This document shows, one piece after another, positions 40,143 through 48,624 of a stretch of DNA of 64,000 nucleotides; within the stretch, counting starts at the first letter, position 1, and every line of letters begins with the position of its first letter. The notes beneath the pieces are model-generated. The model was not told where the DNA came from and did no database searches. It was given only the letters and a program-made list of their open reading frames with translations. The DNA lies in assembly GCA_025517485.1 (NCBI GenBank), contig JAOPKB010000007.1, forward strand, positions 62,001 to 126,000. Direction: 5' to 3'. The DNA comes from Natronoglomus mannanivorans. GTDB taxonomy: Archaea; Halobacteriota; Halobacteria; Halobacteriales; Natrialbaceae. The translations under genes were made by a program, and so were the position numbers.

Positions 40143-41945
40143 ATGGCAACACACGACACAGGGTTCGTGGAGGTCGCCGACCTCGAGTCCCTCGAGGAAT
40201 CGGGCCGCGAACTCGTCTCGGCAAACGGGGCCGCGATCGCGCTGTTCCACCACGAGGGTGAGATTCGAGCGGTCGACAACCGCTGTCCGCACATGGGCTT
40301 TCCCTTGCACGAGGGGAGCGTCGACGACGGCATTCTCACCTGCCACTGGCACCACGCTCGCTTCGAACTCTCCTGTGGCGACACCTTCGATCCGTGGGCC
40401 GACGACGTCCAGACCTACCCCGTCGACGTCCGCGACGGTTCGGTGTACGTCGATCCGGATCCGCCACGAGACCTGCCGCCGGCCGAACACTGGGCCGACC
40501 GCCTCGAGACCGGCCTCGAGGAGAACCTGCGGCTGGTTGTCGCCAAGTCGACGATCGGATTGCTCGACGCCGACGTCCCCTACCAGGAGCCGATGGCGGC
40601 GACCGTCGAGTTCGGAACCCGGTACCGAGAGATGGGCTGGAGCTCCGGGCTCACGATCCTCGGCTGCATGGCGAACGTGATCGACGACCTCGAGGAGACG
40701 GATCGCAAACGGGCGCTGTACACGGGCGTGCGCCACGTGGCCAGCGACTGTGCGAGCGAGCCGCCGAACTTCGATCAGCCGTCGTTCGCGACGACCGACG
40801 TGGAATTCGACCGGTTGAAACGCTGGTTCCGCGACTGCGTCGAAGTCCGCGATTCCGACGGCGCAGAGCGGTGTCTGCGAACCGCCGTCGCCGCCGATTG
40901 CTCCGACGCCGAGGTCGCCGAACTCGTCGTCGCCGCCGCGACCGACCATCCGTACCTCTCGACCGGCCACGCCCTCGACTTCGCGAACAAGGCGTTCGAA
41001 TCGCTCGAGCACGTCGGCTGGGATCACGCCGACGACGCGCTGGCGAGCCTCGTCGACCCGCTGGCCACCGCCGCCCGCAGCGACGAACAGTCGTCGTGGC
41101 GCCAGCCGATCGACCTCGTCGTCCTGCTCGAGGACGTCTACGGCGGCGATATCTCGGCGACGAACGGGCTCGAGGAACTGGCAGCGGCGGGATCAGAGCG
41201 GACGTGGGAACCGCCCGCAGACCTCCAGTCGACGCTGCTCGGCGACGACCCTGAGGCGATCGTCGACGCGCTGGCGGCCGCCGTTCACGAGGGCGCGACG
41301 CCTGAGGAACTCGCGACACAGGTCCTCGCGGCCGCGGCCACCCGCGTCGCTCAGTTCGGGACCGCCAACGAATTTTCCGACTGGAACACCGTCCACCACA
41401 CGTTCACCTACGCCAACGCGGTCCGCCAGTTCGCCCGTCGGACGGACGCGGTCGAACTCTATCGGGGCGTCTTCGACGCCGCGATCAACGTCTACCTCGA
41501 TCGCTTTCTCAACACGCCGCCAGCGCCGATCCCCGAACCCGGCGAGAACGACACCGGCCGCGATCCCGAGACGATCCGTGAGGACCTCCTCGAGACGTTC
41601 GACGAAGAGGGCGAGGTGAACGAGGCGGGTCGGCTCGTTGGGGAGTTCTTCGACTGCGGCGGCGACCCCGACGAGTTGAAACGAACGCTCGGCCACGGGC
41701 TGCTCCGGGAGGACGCGGGCTTTCACACCCTACAGAACCTCGAGGCCGCGTTTCGGGCGTTCGACCTCGCCAGCGGTGAGGCCGAGAGCCAGAGCGAGAA
41801 CGCTGTCGGCCGCCGCCAGCGCGTCCCGATGATCGCGACCGCCCGCTACATGGCCGCTCACTTCCCGACCCGACGCGAAGCCGAGCAGACGTTCACCATC
41901 GCCGCACGACTCAACCGCGGTGAGACGATCCACGAAGGCGAGTGA
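40143..41945 (+). CDS. Rieske [2Fe-2S] protein fused to a large helical domain
   Basis: 600 residues. Residues 1-110 are a complete Rieske domain: CPH (Cys48, His50) and CHWH (Cys67, His70) with the linker GFPLHEGSVDDGIL. The other roughly 450 residues are alpha-helical, with HPYLSTGHALDFANKAFESLEHVGWDHADD and TVHHTFTYANAVRQFARRTDAVELYRGVFD; conserved-looking His, Asp and Tyr suggest a catalytic or cofactor domain, possibly distantly related to questin oxidase-type proteins, but this is a guess. It looks like an oxygenase or oxidoreductase with its own Rieske electron carrier. The DUF411 lipoprotein gene follows 84 nt later. Confidence 0.8.
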   Translation: MATHDTGFVEVADLESLEESGRELVSANGAAIALFHHEGEIRAVDNRCPHMGFPLHEGSVDDGILTCHWHHARFELSCGDTFDPWADDVQTYPVDVRDGSVYVDPDPPRDLPPAEHWADRLETGLEENLRLVVAKSTIGLLDADVPYQEPMAATVEFGTRYREMGWSSGLTILGCMANVIDDLEETDRKRALYTGVRHVASDCASEPPNFDQPSFATTDVEFDRLKRWFRDCVEVRDSDGAERCLRTAVAADCSDAEVAELVVAAATDHPYLSTGHALDFANKAFESLEHVGWDHADDALASLVDPLATAARSDEQSSWRQPIDLVVLLEDVYGGDISATNGLEELAAAGSERTWEPPADLQSTLLGDDPEAIVDALAAAVHEGATPEELATQVLAAAATRVAQFGTANEFSDWNTVHHTFTYANAVRQFARRTDAVELYRGVFDAAINVYLDRFLNTPPAPIPEPGENDTGRDPETIREDLLETFDEEGEVNEAGRLVGEFFDCGGDPDELKRTLGHGLLREDAGFHTLQNLEAAFRAFDLASGEAESQSENAVGRRQRVPMIATARYMAAHFPTRREAEQTFTIAARLNRGETIHEGE

Positions 41946-42029
41946 GCTCGAGTCGGCAGTGATCGGGACGATTCCCCGTTCGCTGGAACGACCACAACGG
42001 GGATACTGCTCTATCACAGAGTTCACGAT

Positions 42030-42575
42030 ATGTCCGATCCTCAGTTCGGGTCTAGGTCCGAATCCGAATCCACTTTTAGTTCTAGTTCCACGTGGAGTCG
42101 ACGAGCACTGTTGGCGGGGGGCGCATCGGTTGCCCTCTCGATGTCGCTCGCGGGCTGTCTCGGCGGGACCGACGACAGCCAGTGGGAGACCGACGACTCG
42201 CTCGCCGTCGCCAGCGCCACCCAGTACAGCGCGCCCGGTTGCGACTGCTGTGAAGTGTACGCGTCGTACCTCGAGGAGCACCTCGAGACCGACCTCGACG
42301 TAACCGTTCCGGACGATATCGCCGCGGTCAAACGGGAGTTCGGCGTTCCCGCCCAACTCGGGAGCTGTCACACACTCGAACTCGACGGCTACGTCGTCGA
42401 GGGTCACGTTCCCGTCGAAGCAATCGCGCTGTTGTTCGACGACGAGCCGTCGATCGACGGCATCGCGCTCCCGGAGATGCCATCGGGATCGCCGGGCATG
42501 CCCGGTGAGCAGTCCGAGCCGTTCACGATCTACGCGATCGACGACGGTGAGTACGAGGTCTTCACGGAACTCTGA
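42030..42575 (+). CDS. DUF411 metal-binding Tat lipoprotein
   Basis: 181 residues. The N-terminus has a Ser/Glu-rich repeat, then SRRALLAGGASVALSMSLAGC, a Tat signal with lipobox (Cys43). The mature domain has GCDCCEVYASYLEEHLETDLDVTV (Cys71, Cys73, Cys74) and SCHTLELDGYVVEGHVPVEAIALL, the DUF411 pattern found in small copper or other metal proteins. It is likely a copper-handling surface lipoprotein. Its position after the Rieske gene suggests a redox link; this is an inference. Confidence 0.85.
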   Translation: MSDPQFGSRSESESTFSSSSTWSRRALLAGGASVALSMSLAGCLGGTDDSQWETDDSLAVASATQYSAPGCDCCEVYASYLEEHLETDLDVTVPDDIAAVKREFGVPAQLGSCHTLELDGYVVEGHVPVEAIALLFDDEPSIDGIALPEMPSGSPGMPGEQSEPFTIYAIDDGEYEVFTEL

Positions 42576-42679
42576 GCTCTGAATCTGATGCGTAACCCAC
42601 GAGTTCGAACAGATCGCGTCCCACTCCTTTCACAGTCGCCAACGAATCCCTTTTCTCGAGGCCGTCCGTACCTCCTCGC

Positions 42680-43210
42680 GTGGAATCTCCGGATACCGAC
42701 GCGCTCGACACCGCCGTCCACGTCTACTACGAAGGCGACGACGATCCCGACAAGTGCACGGCACGCCGCCTCGAGCGCTTCGATCGCGCGATCCTCCATC
42801 GGCGGATGAACGCCGTTCCCTACGGCGTCGTTCTCAACCCCCACGCCGAGCAGGCGCTATCGCCGGCCGACGCCGCGGACGGACTCGGGACGCTGGTCGC
42901 TCTCGACTGCTCGTGGGAGTCGGCCGAGGAGGCCTCCTTCTCGATGAACGGCGTCCACCGAGCGCTGCCCTTCCTCGTCGCTGCCAATCCGGTCAACTAC
43001 GGCCGCCCGTTCCAGCTGACGACCGCCGAGGCGCTCGCCGCGGCGCTGGTGATCTTCGACGAACGCGAGCACGCGGAGCTCCTCCTCGAGCCGTTTCGGT
43101 GGGGCGAGACCTTCCTGACGCTCAACGAGGAACCGCTGCGGCGGTACGCCGAATGCGGGGACTCGAGCGAGGTCGTCGCCGTTCAGGAAGAGTATCTGGC
43201 CGAGGAGTGA
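42680..43210 (+). CDS. tsr3: Tsr3-type 16S rRNA aminocarboxypropyltransferase (DUF367)
   Basis: 176 residues from a GTG. Tsr3 adds the 3-amino-3-carboxypropyl group to a small-subunit rRNA uridine from SAM. Features are [12 protein letters not shown] at the N-terminus (RLI-like), [44 protein letters not shown] and [18 protein letters not shown]. The stop is in a GAGTGA hexamer repeat. The next gene is rpl40e, a neighbourhood I recall as conserved in archaea. Confidence 0.9.
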   Translation: MESPDTDALDTAVHVYYEGDDDPDKCTARRLERFDRAILHRRMNAVPYGVVLNPHAEQALSPADAADGLGTLVALDCSWESAEEASFSMNGVHRALPFLVAANPVNYGRPFQLTTAEALAAALVIFDEREHAELLLEPFRWGETFLTLNEEPLRRYAECGDSSEVVAVQEEYLAEE

Positions 43211-43228
43211 GAGTGAGAGTGAGAGTGA
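43205..43228 (+). repeat. GAGTGA x4 repeat across the tsr3 stop codon
   Basis: Four perfect hexamers begin with the last Glu codon and the TGA stop of tsr3 and continue 18 nt downstream. The repeat duplicates the stop codon. Confidence 0.85.
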
Positions 43229-43286
43229 GATCCGCTCGAGCGTCGAAGACCATCAGGCTTAACTCTCCGACCGCGCAGTGGTAGGT

Positions 43287-43436
43287 ATGGCCAGTTTCGA
43301 CGCCGCGGAAAAGCGAACCCTCGAGAAGCACATCTGCATGCGCTGTAACGCCCGTAACCCGAAGGGAGCCGACAGCTGCCGAAAGTGCGGCTACGCCAAA
43401 CTTCGCCCGAAGGCGAAGGAAGCCCGCAGTACCTGA
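43287..43436 (+). CDS. rpl40e: Ribosomal protein L40e
   Basis: 49 residues, short but clear: [20 protein letters not shown], then [28 protein letters not shown]. Two CxxC pairs bind zinc, the defining feature of archaeal L40e, which sits in the large subunit. It begins 76 nt after tsr3. The start at 43287 has GTAGGT just before it. Confidence 0.97.
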   Translation: MASFDAAEKRTLEKHICMRCNARNPKGADSCRKCGYAKLRPKAKEARST

Positions 43437-43771
43437 TCGGTACCGTCGGCCCAGTCTCGCTCGAGTCGGCCAGTTCCGTCGCCGATTCGAACCGCACTCG
43501 TTTCTTTCCGTTCCTTTCTCTCCTGTTCGTCACTGATCAGTGATTCTCGGTTGTTCTGGCGAGACCGCTAGTCGCTACTGACTGTCGATGCACACCTGAT
43601 CTGTAGCCGTCGTACGATCGGTATGGACCTCGTTTCAGTCGGTACTCTATCCCGGCCGATGAGGTAGTGTACTGGTGTGCGTTCGCTGTCTTTCACGAGA
43701 ATGCGACTCTCGGGACCGATCGTCCAGAGCGATCAAAAGTATTAAACATCCTATGTTTGTGATTGAGGCGT
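43437..43771. other. Intergenic region with a palindrome and a period-5 tract
   Basis: Between rpl40e and the MscS-like operon. It holds a T-rich period-5 tract (43499-43530), immediately followed by the perfect 12-bp palindrome CACTGATCAGTG (43531-43542), and the AT-rich promoter region from about 43735. No protein-coding frame was recognised before 43772. Confidence 0.5.
43739..43747 (+). promoter_or_regulatory. TATA element (AGTATTAAAC region)
   Basis: TATTAAA with purine-rich AAAAG before it, 24 nt ahead of the ATG at 43772. The spacing makes a leaderless start at the small ORF likely. Confidence 0.5.
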
Positions 43772-43840
43772 ATGGGGATTAAAACGACACGGAATGTGAT
43801 CGACAGTAAGAACGAACTGCAGAACGGAGGGCGACGATGA
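43772..43840 (+). CDS. Putative 22-aa upstream ORF coupled to the MscS-like gene
   Basis: The frame reads MGIKTTRNVIDSKNELQNGGRR and ends in TGA, which overlaps the ATG of the next gene (ATGA). It is preceded by a good TATA element at the spacing of a leaderless start, and its 3' part holds GGAGG as a Shine-Dalgarno-like site for the downstream gene. No similarity is recognisable. It may be a leader peptide that couples translation. An alternative ATG at 43753 would give only 9 codons. Confidence 0.4.
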   Translation: MGIKTTRNVIDSKNELQNGGRR

Positions 43841-44583
43841 GGGAGACACCGCTGGTCGCCGGTCGAATCCGGATGGAACTCGAGTCGGCGGTCGTCGACT
43901 TCTTCGCGTTCCTGCCGGACCTGATCATCGGGCTGGTCATCCTGCTCGTGGGCTACGTCCTCGGGTCGAAACTCGAACCGGTCGTCAGGCGGATTGCACA
44001 GCGAGCTCACGCCGACGAGAAGGTCACGGAGACACCACTGGGCGTGTTGTTCCCGGATCGGCCGGGTGCCGTCGCCGACGCGGTGGGCGTCCTCGTCAAG
44101 TACTACATCGTCCTGTTGGCGGCGTTCGGTGCGGCGGAGTATCTGGGCTTCCAGACGGTAACCGGGTGGTTCGAGAGCGTCATCGGATACGTCCCGTCGT
44201 TCGCCGCGGGACTTCTCATTCTGGCCGTCGGCTTCTTCGTCGCCGACTACGTGGCGACCGCCGTCCGGGAATCGGAGGTCGTCGGTGACTCGTCGTACGC
44301 GCCGCTTGCGGGTGCCGTAACGAAGGCGTTTCTCTCGTTCGTCGTCGTCGTCATCGGTCTCGATACGTTAGGTGTCAACGTGACCATCCTCTACACGTTC
44401 GCCGAGACGTTCGCGCTCGCGGCCGGATTGGCGTTCGCGCTCGCAGTCGGGATCGCACTCGGCTGGGGTGGGAAGGACTACGTCGCCGAGAATCTCGACG
44501 ACTGGCTGCCGGACTCGTCGGATTCGGGCTTGAGTTCGGAGGCAGACCCCGACGGAAAACCGGCGACACCGAGCGACGACTGA
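43837..44583 (+). CDS. MscS-like conserved TM helix protein
   Basis: 248 residues. Two copies of the conserved-TM-helix unit seen in small-conductance mechanosensitive channel relatives: LPDLIIGLVILLVGYVLGSKLEPVVRRIA (about residues 22-55) and YVPSFAAGLLILAVGFFVADYVATAV (about 115-145), with a further helix set at 155-215 ending LALAVGIALGWGGKDYVAENLDDWL, close to the MscS pore helix. The MscS beta domain is absent, so it may be a truncated channel or a regulatory partner. The ATG at 43837 has GGAGG 7 nt upstream. Confidence 0.75.
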   Translation: MRETPLVAGRIRMELESAVVDFFAFLPDLIIGLVILLVGYVLGSKLEPVVRRIAQRAHADEKVTETPLGVLFPDRPGAVADAVGVLVKYYIVLLAAFGAAEYLGFQTVTGWFESVIGYVPSFAAGLLILAVGFFVADYVATAVRESEVVGDSSYAPLAGAVTKAFLSFVVVVIGLDTLGVNVTILYTFAETFALAAGLAFALAVGIALGWGGKDYVAENLDDWLPDSSDSGLSSEADPDGKPATPSDD

Positions 44584-44679
44584 TCGGTTCGACAGCCGTC
44601 ACGCTGTCGTCGTCGAACCCGTCCGACACGGATCGGTCGACTCGACACTTCTTTGTCAGTTGGTGTGGGAGTCGCTCGT

Positions 44680-44913
44680 ATGGTTCTTCCACAGAACGTC
44701 GGTGGTCTCGACCGAATCGTCAGGGCCGTCCTCGGAATCTGGCTCGTCGTCGTCGCCGTCGCAGCGTTCCGCGACGGCGACGACCGACGCGTCACTGCTC
44801 TCACCGCAGCTGTCGCGGGAGCTGGATTGCTGTTCAACGTATGGACCGGATTCTGTGGCTGTAACGCGGTGTTCGGCATCGACACGACCGCGACTGATTC
44901 CGCGCGGGAGTGA
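44680..44913 (+). CDS. DUF2892 (YgaP-like) membrane protein
   Basis: 77 residues: NVGGLDRIVRAVLGIWLVVVAVAAF, then a second TM helix and GFCGCNAVFGID at the end. This is the DUF2892 pattern (two TM with a GxxDRxxR start and a Cys-rich loop before the C-terminus), as found in YgaP-type rhodanese proteins and alone. Function unknown; a thiol or sulfur link is possible. The start at 44680 is preceded by a TTTGT-containing AT-poor leader. Confidence 0.8.
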   Translation: MVLPQNVGGLDRIVRAVLGIWLVVVAVAAFRDGDDRRVTALTAAVAGAGLLFNVWTGFCGCNAVFGIDTTATDSARE

Positions 44914-44958
44914 GAAACCGGCCGGTAGTCGTCGGCTGGGTCCGACCGACCGTTCACC

Positions 44959-45576
44959 CTACTCGTCGGGATACTTCGGCTCCCGCTTTTCGGCTCGCTC
45001 GAGTGCCGTCTGCACGACGTCTCGCACGCCCCCGTGGAAGACGTCGCCGTGGCCGGCGTACATGTGTTCGACGCCTTCAGGCATGCGCTGGAGCAGACGC
45101 TGGATACTCTCGATGAGCGTCTCTCGAGATTGGCCCGCCATGTCCGTGCGGCCGAAGCTCCCGTAGTCGAACGCGCCGTCGTCGTGGACGACGACGTCGC
45201 CGCTGTACAGCGTCGACGCCGAAACTAGCGAAATGTGGTCGTCGGCGTGGCCAGGGGTGTAGACGACGTCAAACGCTTCGTCGCCGATGGTGACGGTGTC
45301 GCCGTCCTCGATCGCCTCGGTCCGCAGGGGGTGGTCCGCGTAAGCGTAGACCTCGAGGTCCGGGCCGAACGCGTCGTGGACGGCCTCGAGTTCGGCGACG
45401 TGATCGCCGTGTTGGTGGGTGAGGACGACCGCCTCGAGCGCGTCGGTGTGCTCGCGGACGACGTCGACGACGCCGTCCATCGATCCGGCGTCGACGAGCG
45501 TCGGTCGTCCGTCGGTCGTGAGATAGGCGTTACAGGTGAACGTCTCGGCGTCGTCGGTGACGTTGATGACTGCCAT
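44959..45576 (-). CDS. MBL-fold hydrolase, glyoxalase II-like
   Basis: 205 residues. Ligand motifs are THQHGDH near residue 52, then GHADDHISL, the SGDVVVHDDG Asp and YAGHGDVFHGG. The short length and TPGHADDH loop fit hydroxyacylglutathione hydrolase-like enzymes. The substrate is unknown. The start at 45576 begins at the first beta strand MAVINVTDDAETF. It converges with the DUF2892 gene. Confidence 0.88.
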   Translation of the reverse strand: MAVINVTDDAETFTCNAYLTTDGRPTLVDAGSMDGVVDVVREHTDALEAVVLTHQHGDHVAELEAVHDAFGPDLEVYAYADHPLRTEAIEDGDTVTIGDEAFDVVYTPGHADDHISLVSASTLYSGDVVVHDDGAFDYGSFGRTDMAGQSRETLIESIQRLLQRMPEGVEHMYAGHGDVFHGGVRDVVQTALERAEKREPKYPDE

Positions 45577-45737
45577 GGCTCTGGCTCTACTTGCCACCTC
45601 GAGCGCCGTGGGCAAAACGGTGGTGACCGCCGGTGGGATGCGGGATGTCGTCTGTGGTGTACACTGTACAGCTGTCGTGTCGACGACCGCTGAGCGGCCC
45701 GAGGATTTTTTTCGCTCGAGACCGGATGATGTCCTGT

Positions 45738-45947
45738 ATGGGATTCGGAAGCTACGACGAATCCGAACAGCAGGACCTCGACGCTGATTTTGACGACGAG
45801 GACGCAGTTCAGTCGGAAGAGAACGCTCACAGAGGATCGATCGAATTCGAGAACGGTGCCTCGAGTGACGAACTGATCGATCGTCTCAAGGAGATCAAAG
45901 ACGGTCCCGGACAGGACCAGGACCGGGAACAGCCACCGGAGAACTGA
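45738..45947 (+). CDS. DUF5786-like small acidic protein
   Basis: 69 residues starting MGFGSYDESEQQDLDADFDDEDAV with a C-terminal SSDELIDRLKEIKDG. I recall this short acidic haloarchaeal family as DUF5786. Function unknown; the short helix at the end may mediate protein contact. It is 5 nt before the DUF99 gene, so they are co-transcribed. Confidence 0.75.
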   Translation: MGFGSYDESEQQDLDADFDDEDAVQSEENAHRGSIEFENGASSDELIDRLKEIKDGPGQDQDREQPPEN

Positions 45948-45952
45948 TCGGC

Positions 45953-46582
45953 GTGAAACCCGGCGTCAGGGCGCTGGGTATCGCCGAGTCCTATTCCGAG
46001 CAGTCGGATCGTGCGGACATGGACACGAACACGACGACCACCAGCACGCTCGCGGGCGCGGTCGTTCGAGCCAGTCGAGTCGTCGACGGCCTCACCTTCG
46101 GGTCCTGTACCGTCGGCGGGACGGACGCGACCGATGCCGTCGGCTCGCTGGTCTCCGACCTCGAGCGCGAGGACGTCCGGTACGTCCTCCTCGGTGCCGT
46201 CGCCCCGGCGTGGTACAACGTTCTCGACCTGAAGCGAATCGCCCGACGAGTCGACCGGCCGGTGATCGCCGTCACCTTCGAGGCCAGCGACGGCCTCGAG
46301 AGCGGTCTTCGCGACGCCTTTTCCGGCGAGGCCCTCGAGTGCCGTCTCGAGTTGTATCGTGACTTGCCGCCGCGACGAGCCGTTGCGGTCAACGACGAAA
46401 CGGTGTACGTCCGAGCGGTCGGCCTCGCAGACGACGAGGCGGCCGAGGTCGTCCGCGCGTTCACGCCCGAGGGTGGTCGACCGGAACCGCTTCGGGTCGC
46501 CCGGTTCGCGGCGCGTGCCGGGGACGCCTACGTCCGTGAGGGCCGCACTCGAGCGGGCACGGGGTCGGGAGACGGGAACTGA
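45953..46582 (+). CDS. DUF99 family protein
   Basis: 209 residues from a GTG. Core: GVRALGIAESYS, then VVDGLTFGSCTVGGTDATD and LLGAVAPAWYNVLDLKRIARRVDRPVIAVTFEAS. DUF99 is an archaeal family with an RNase H-like fold seen near endonuclease V-related genes; a nucleic acid role is likely but unproven. It lies next to a UDG gene 97 nt downstream, which also suggests DNA repair. Confidence 0.85.
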   Translation: MKPGVRALGIAESYSEQSDRADMDTNTTTTSTLAGAVVRASRVVDGLTFGSCTVGGTDATDAVGSLVSDLEREDVRYVLLGAVAPAWYNVLDLKRIARRVDRPVIAVTFEASDGLESGLRDAFSGEALECRLELYRDLPPRRAVAVNDETVYVRAVGLADDEAAEVVRAFTPEGGRPEPLRVARFAARAGDAYVREGRTRAGTGSGDGN

Positions 46583-46679
46583 CGGGAACTGACGGGGGGA
46601 CGGAGACGGAAACCGACTGACACCCCGCCCGGCAACTGCGTCCCGAAAAACGTAGTAGCCGTCCGCCGGAGTCACGGGT

Positions 46680-47336
46680 ATGGGAACGGATACCGACGGG
46701 GATCCGAACACGGATCCAGACGCCGACAAAGAGCGGATGGACGGCCTCGAGGTCTCCGCCTGTGAGCGCTGTCCCGAACTCGTCGAGTCACGAAGTCAGA
46801 TCGTCAACGGGACCGGACCCGAGGACGCGGACGTCCTCTTCGTCGGCGAGGGACCGGGGGCACAGGAAGACAGTCAGGGCGAACCGTTCGTCGGCCGCAG
46901 CGGCTCCGTGTTAGACGATCAGTTACGAACCGTCGGACTGGACCGCGAGACTGTCCGGATCACCAACTGCGTCCGGTGTCGTCCGCCGGAGAATCGCGAT
47001 CCCAACAAGACGGAACTTCAGAACTGTCGGAGCTACCTCGAGGCCGAGATCGAACTGCTCGATCCGGACGTCATCGTCACGCTGGGCAAGGTGCCGACCG
47101 AGCACCTGCTCGGGCGCTCGGCTGCAGTGACGAAGGAAGCGGGAACCGTCGAGGAGGTTCGTATCGACGGCACGCCGCGGCGGGTGTTGATCTGTGTCCA
47201 CCCCGCGGCGACGCTCTACGATCGCAGTCAGTCGTCGACGTTCGAGGAAACGATCCAGACGGCGGCCGACCTCGCGGGCGTCTCGAACGAGGCGACCGAT
47301 GGCAGCGGTGGCCAGTCGCGACTCGGCGAATTTTAG
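46680..47336 (+). CDS. Family 4 uracil-DNA glycosylase
   Basis: 218 residues. Motifs: FVGEGPGAQEDSQGEPFVGRSG (active site), ITNCVRCRPPENRDP and ICVHPAATLYDRSQ, with four Cys (including CERC and the CVRC region) that hold a [4Fe-4S] cluster. It removes uracil from DNA, important in organisms with high cytosine deamination. A low-complexity acidic start precedes the domain. The ATG at 46680 is the first Met. Confidence 0.95.
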   Translation: MGTDTDGDPNTDPDADKERMDGLEVSACERCPELVESRSQIVNGTGPEDADVLFVGEGPGAQEDSQGEPFVGRSGSVLDDQLRTVGLDRETVRITNCVRCRPPENRDPNKTELQNCRSYLEAEIELLDPDVIVTLGKVPTEHLLGRSAAVTKEAGTVEEVRIDGTPRRVLICVHPAATLYDRSQSSTFEETIQTAADLAGVSNEATDGSGGQSRLGEF

Positions 47337-47358
47337 AGAACGAACTCGGTCAGAACGA

Positions 47359-47559
47359 TCACTGCATGGACGCGAGGTCGACGAACGACCCCCGTTTGGC
47401 CGTCAGCCAGTGCGTCACGATCTCCTCGTCGTCACAGCTGCTGGGAAAGATCGTACACTCGGTCGCCCCGTCGTCGTTCACAACGACGTGTTCGAACGTT
47501 GCAGATCTCCCGGATTCGGTGCCCGTTTCGTCTCCGACAGGCGCGTGAGTGGAGCTCAT
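47359..47559 (-). CDS. DUF7511-like short haloarchaeal protein
   Basis: 66 residues with the pattern EHVVVNDDGATECTIFPSSCDDEEIVTHWLTAKRGSFVDLA, which I recall as DUF7511 from haloarchaea. No known function. It is divergent from hisH over a 347-nt gap. The AT-rich minus-strand region upstream includes AATTATATGG about 34 nt before the ATG. Confidence 0.75.
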   Translation of the reverse strand: MSSTHAPVGDETGTESGRSATFEHVVVNDDGATECTIFPSSCDDEEIVTHWLTAKRGSFVDLASMQ

Positions 47560-47906
47560 AGTTTCGTTAGTTACTGTATTACTGGACGCCTATCCATATA
47601 ATTGTTCTCATGTATGTTGATGGTGGTTGACTTTCCGTTCTGAGCGACCAAACGTGGTCCCGAAACTCCATACACTTCCATAATACAATAAACGAGTACT
47701 TGCCGTCGGGGCTTCTTCGATGAACGTGAACGTCCGCGTGGTCTCTCGAGGATCGTTCACGCGTTTCATCTCTGAAACTATCCTCGCGGAGATCTGACGG
47801 GCCGACTGTACTCGGTAGCCTCGAGTCGATTCGAGTGAATCTGTGACGCTACGGCAGTACTGGCCCAAACGAAAAGTCACTTGGCCTCGAGACCCCTCCC
47901 CCCGGT
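47560..47906. other. AT-rich intergenic region between DUF7511 and hisH
   Basis: The half near 47570-47700 is clearly AT-rich (CATATAATTG, CATAATACAATAAACG), unlike most of the window, and may contain the divergent promoters. No gene or structured RNA was recognised. A short frame around 47843 is not protein-like. Confidence 0.45.
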
Positions 47907-48575
47907 ATGAGCCATCAGTCCGTCTCCTCGCCGCCCGACGAAACGCTCGCGTCGGTGGTCGTCGTCGACTACGGCCTCGGAAACCTTCGGAGTGTCACGC
48001 GCGGTCTCGAACGCGCGGGTTCCGAGGTAACGATCTCGGACGATCCCGACGCTTTCGTCGAGGCTGACGGCGTCGTCCTCCCCGGCGTCGGCGCCTTCCG
48101 CGAGGGGATCGAGAACGCCGATTCGATCCGTGACGACCTCCTCGCGGTCGCCGACCGTGGCCAGCCCCTGTTCGGCATCTGTCTCGGTATGCAGATGCTT
48201 CTGACGACCAGCGAAGAGGGAGAGACTGACGGTGACGCGGCTGTGCAGGGACTGGACCTGGTCCCCGGAACGAACGTCCGGTTCGCTCAGGGTCAGAAGG
48301 TGCCCCACATGGGCTGGAACGAGCTGCAAGTCGAGCGCGACCATCCCCTCGTGGCTGGTGTCGACGGCCAGTACGCTTACTTCGTCCACTCCTACTACGC
48401 CGTCCCCGACGACGAAGGTGCAGCCGTCGCGACGACTGACTACGACCTCGAGTTTCCCTCGATCGTCGCCAACGAGGCGGGCAACGTCTTCGGAACGCAG
48501 TTCCACCCGGAGAAAAGCGGCGAGACGGGGTTGCAGATTCTACGGAACTTCGTGGAGATCTGCGCCGAGGAGTAG
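47907..48575 (+). CDS. hisH: Imidazole glycerol phosphate synthase glutaminase subunit HisH
   Basis: 222 residues, class I glutamine amidotransferase. It has VVDYGLGNLRSV, GICLGMQML with the nucleophilic Cys and GTQFHPEKSG with the catalytic His. It releases ammonia for HisF, which makes IGP and AICAR in histidine synthesis. No other his gene is adjacent, which is common in haloarchaea. The start at 47907 gives a short acidic tail before the first strand. Confidence 0.95.
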   Translation: MSHQSVSSPPDETLASVVVVDYGLGNLRSVTRGLERAGSEVTISDDPDAFVEADGVVLPGVGAFREGIENADSIRDDLLAVADRGQPLFGICLGMQMLLTTSEEGETDGDAAVQGLDLVPGTNVRFAQGQKVPHMGWNELQVERDHPLVAGVDGQYAYFVHSYYAVPDDEGAAVATTDYDLEFPSIVANEAGNVFGTQFHPEKSGETGLQILRNFVEICAEE

Positions 48576-48624
48576 ATCGTCCGGTTTTTTCGCTCTGACG
48601 GGCTTCGAGTGTTCGAGTCGCCAG

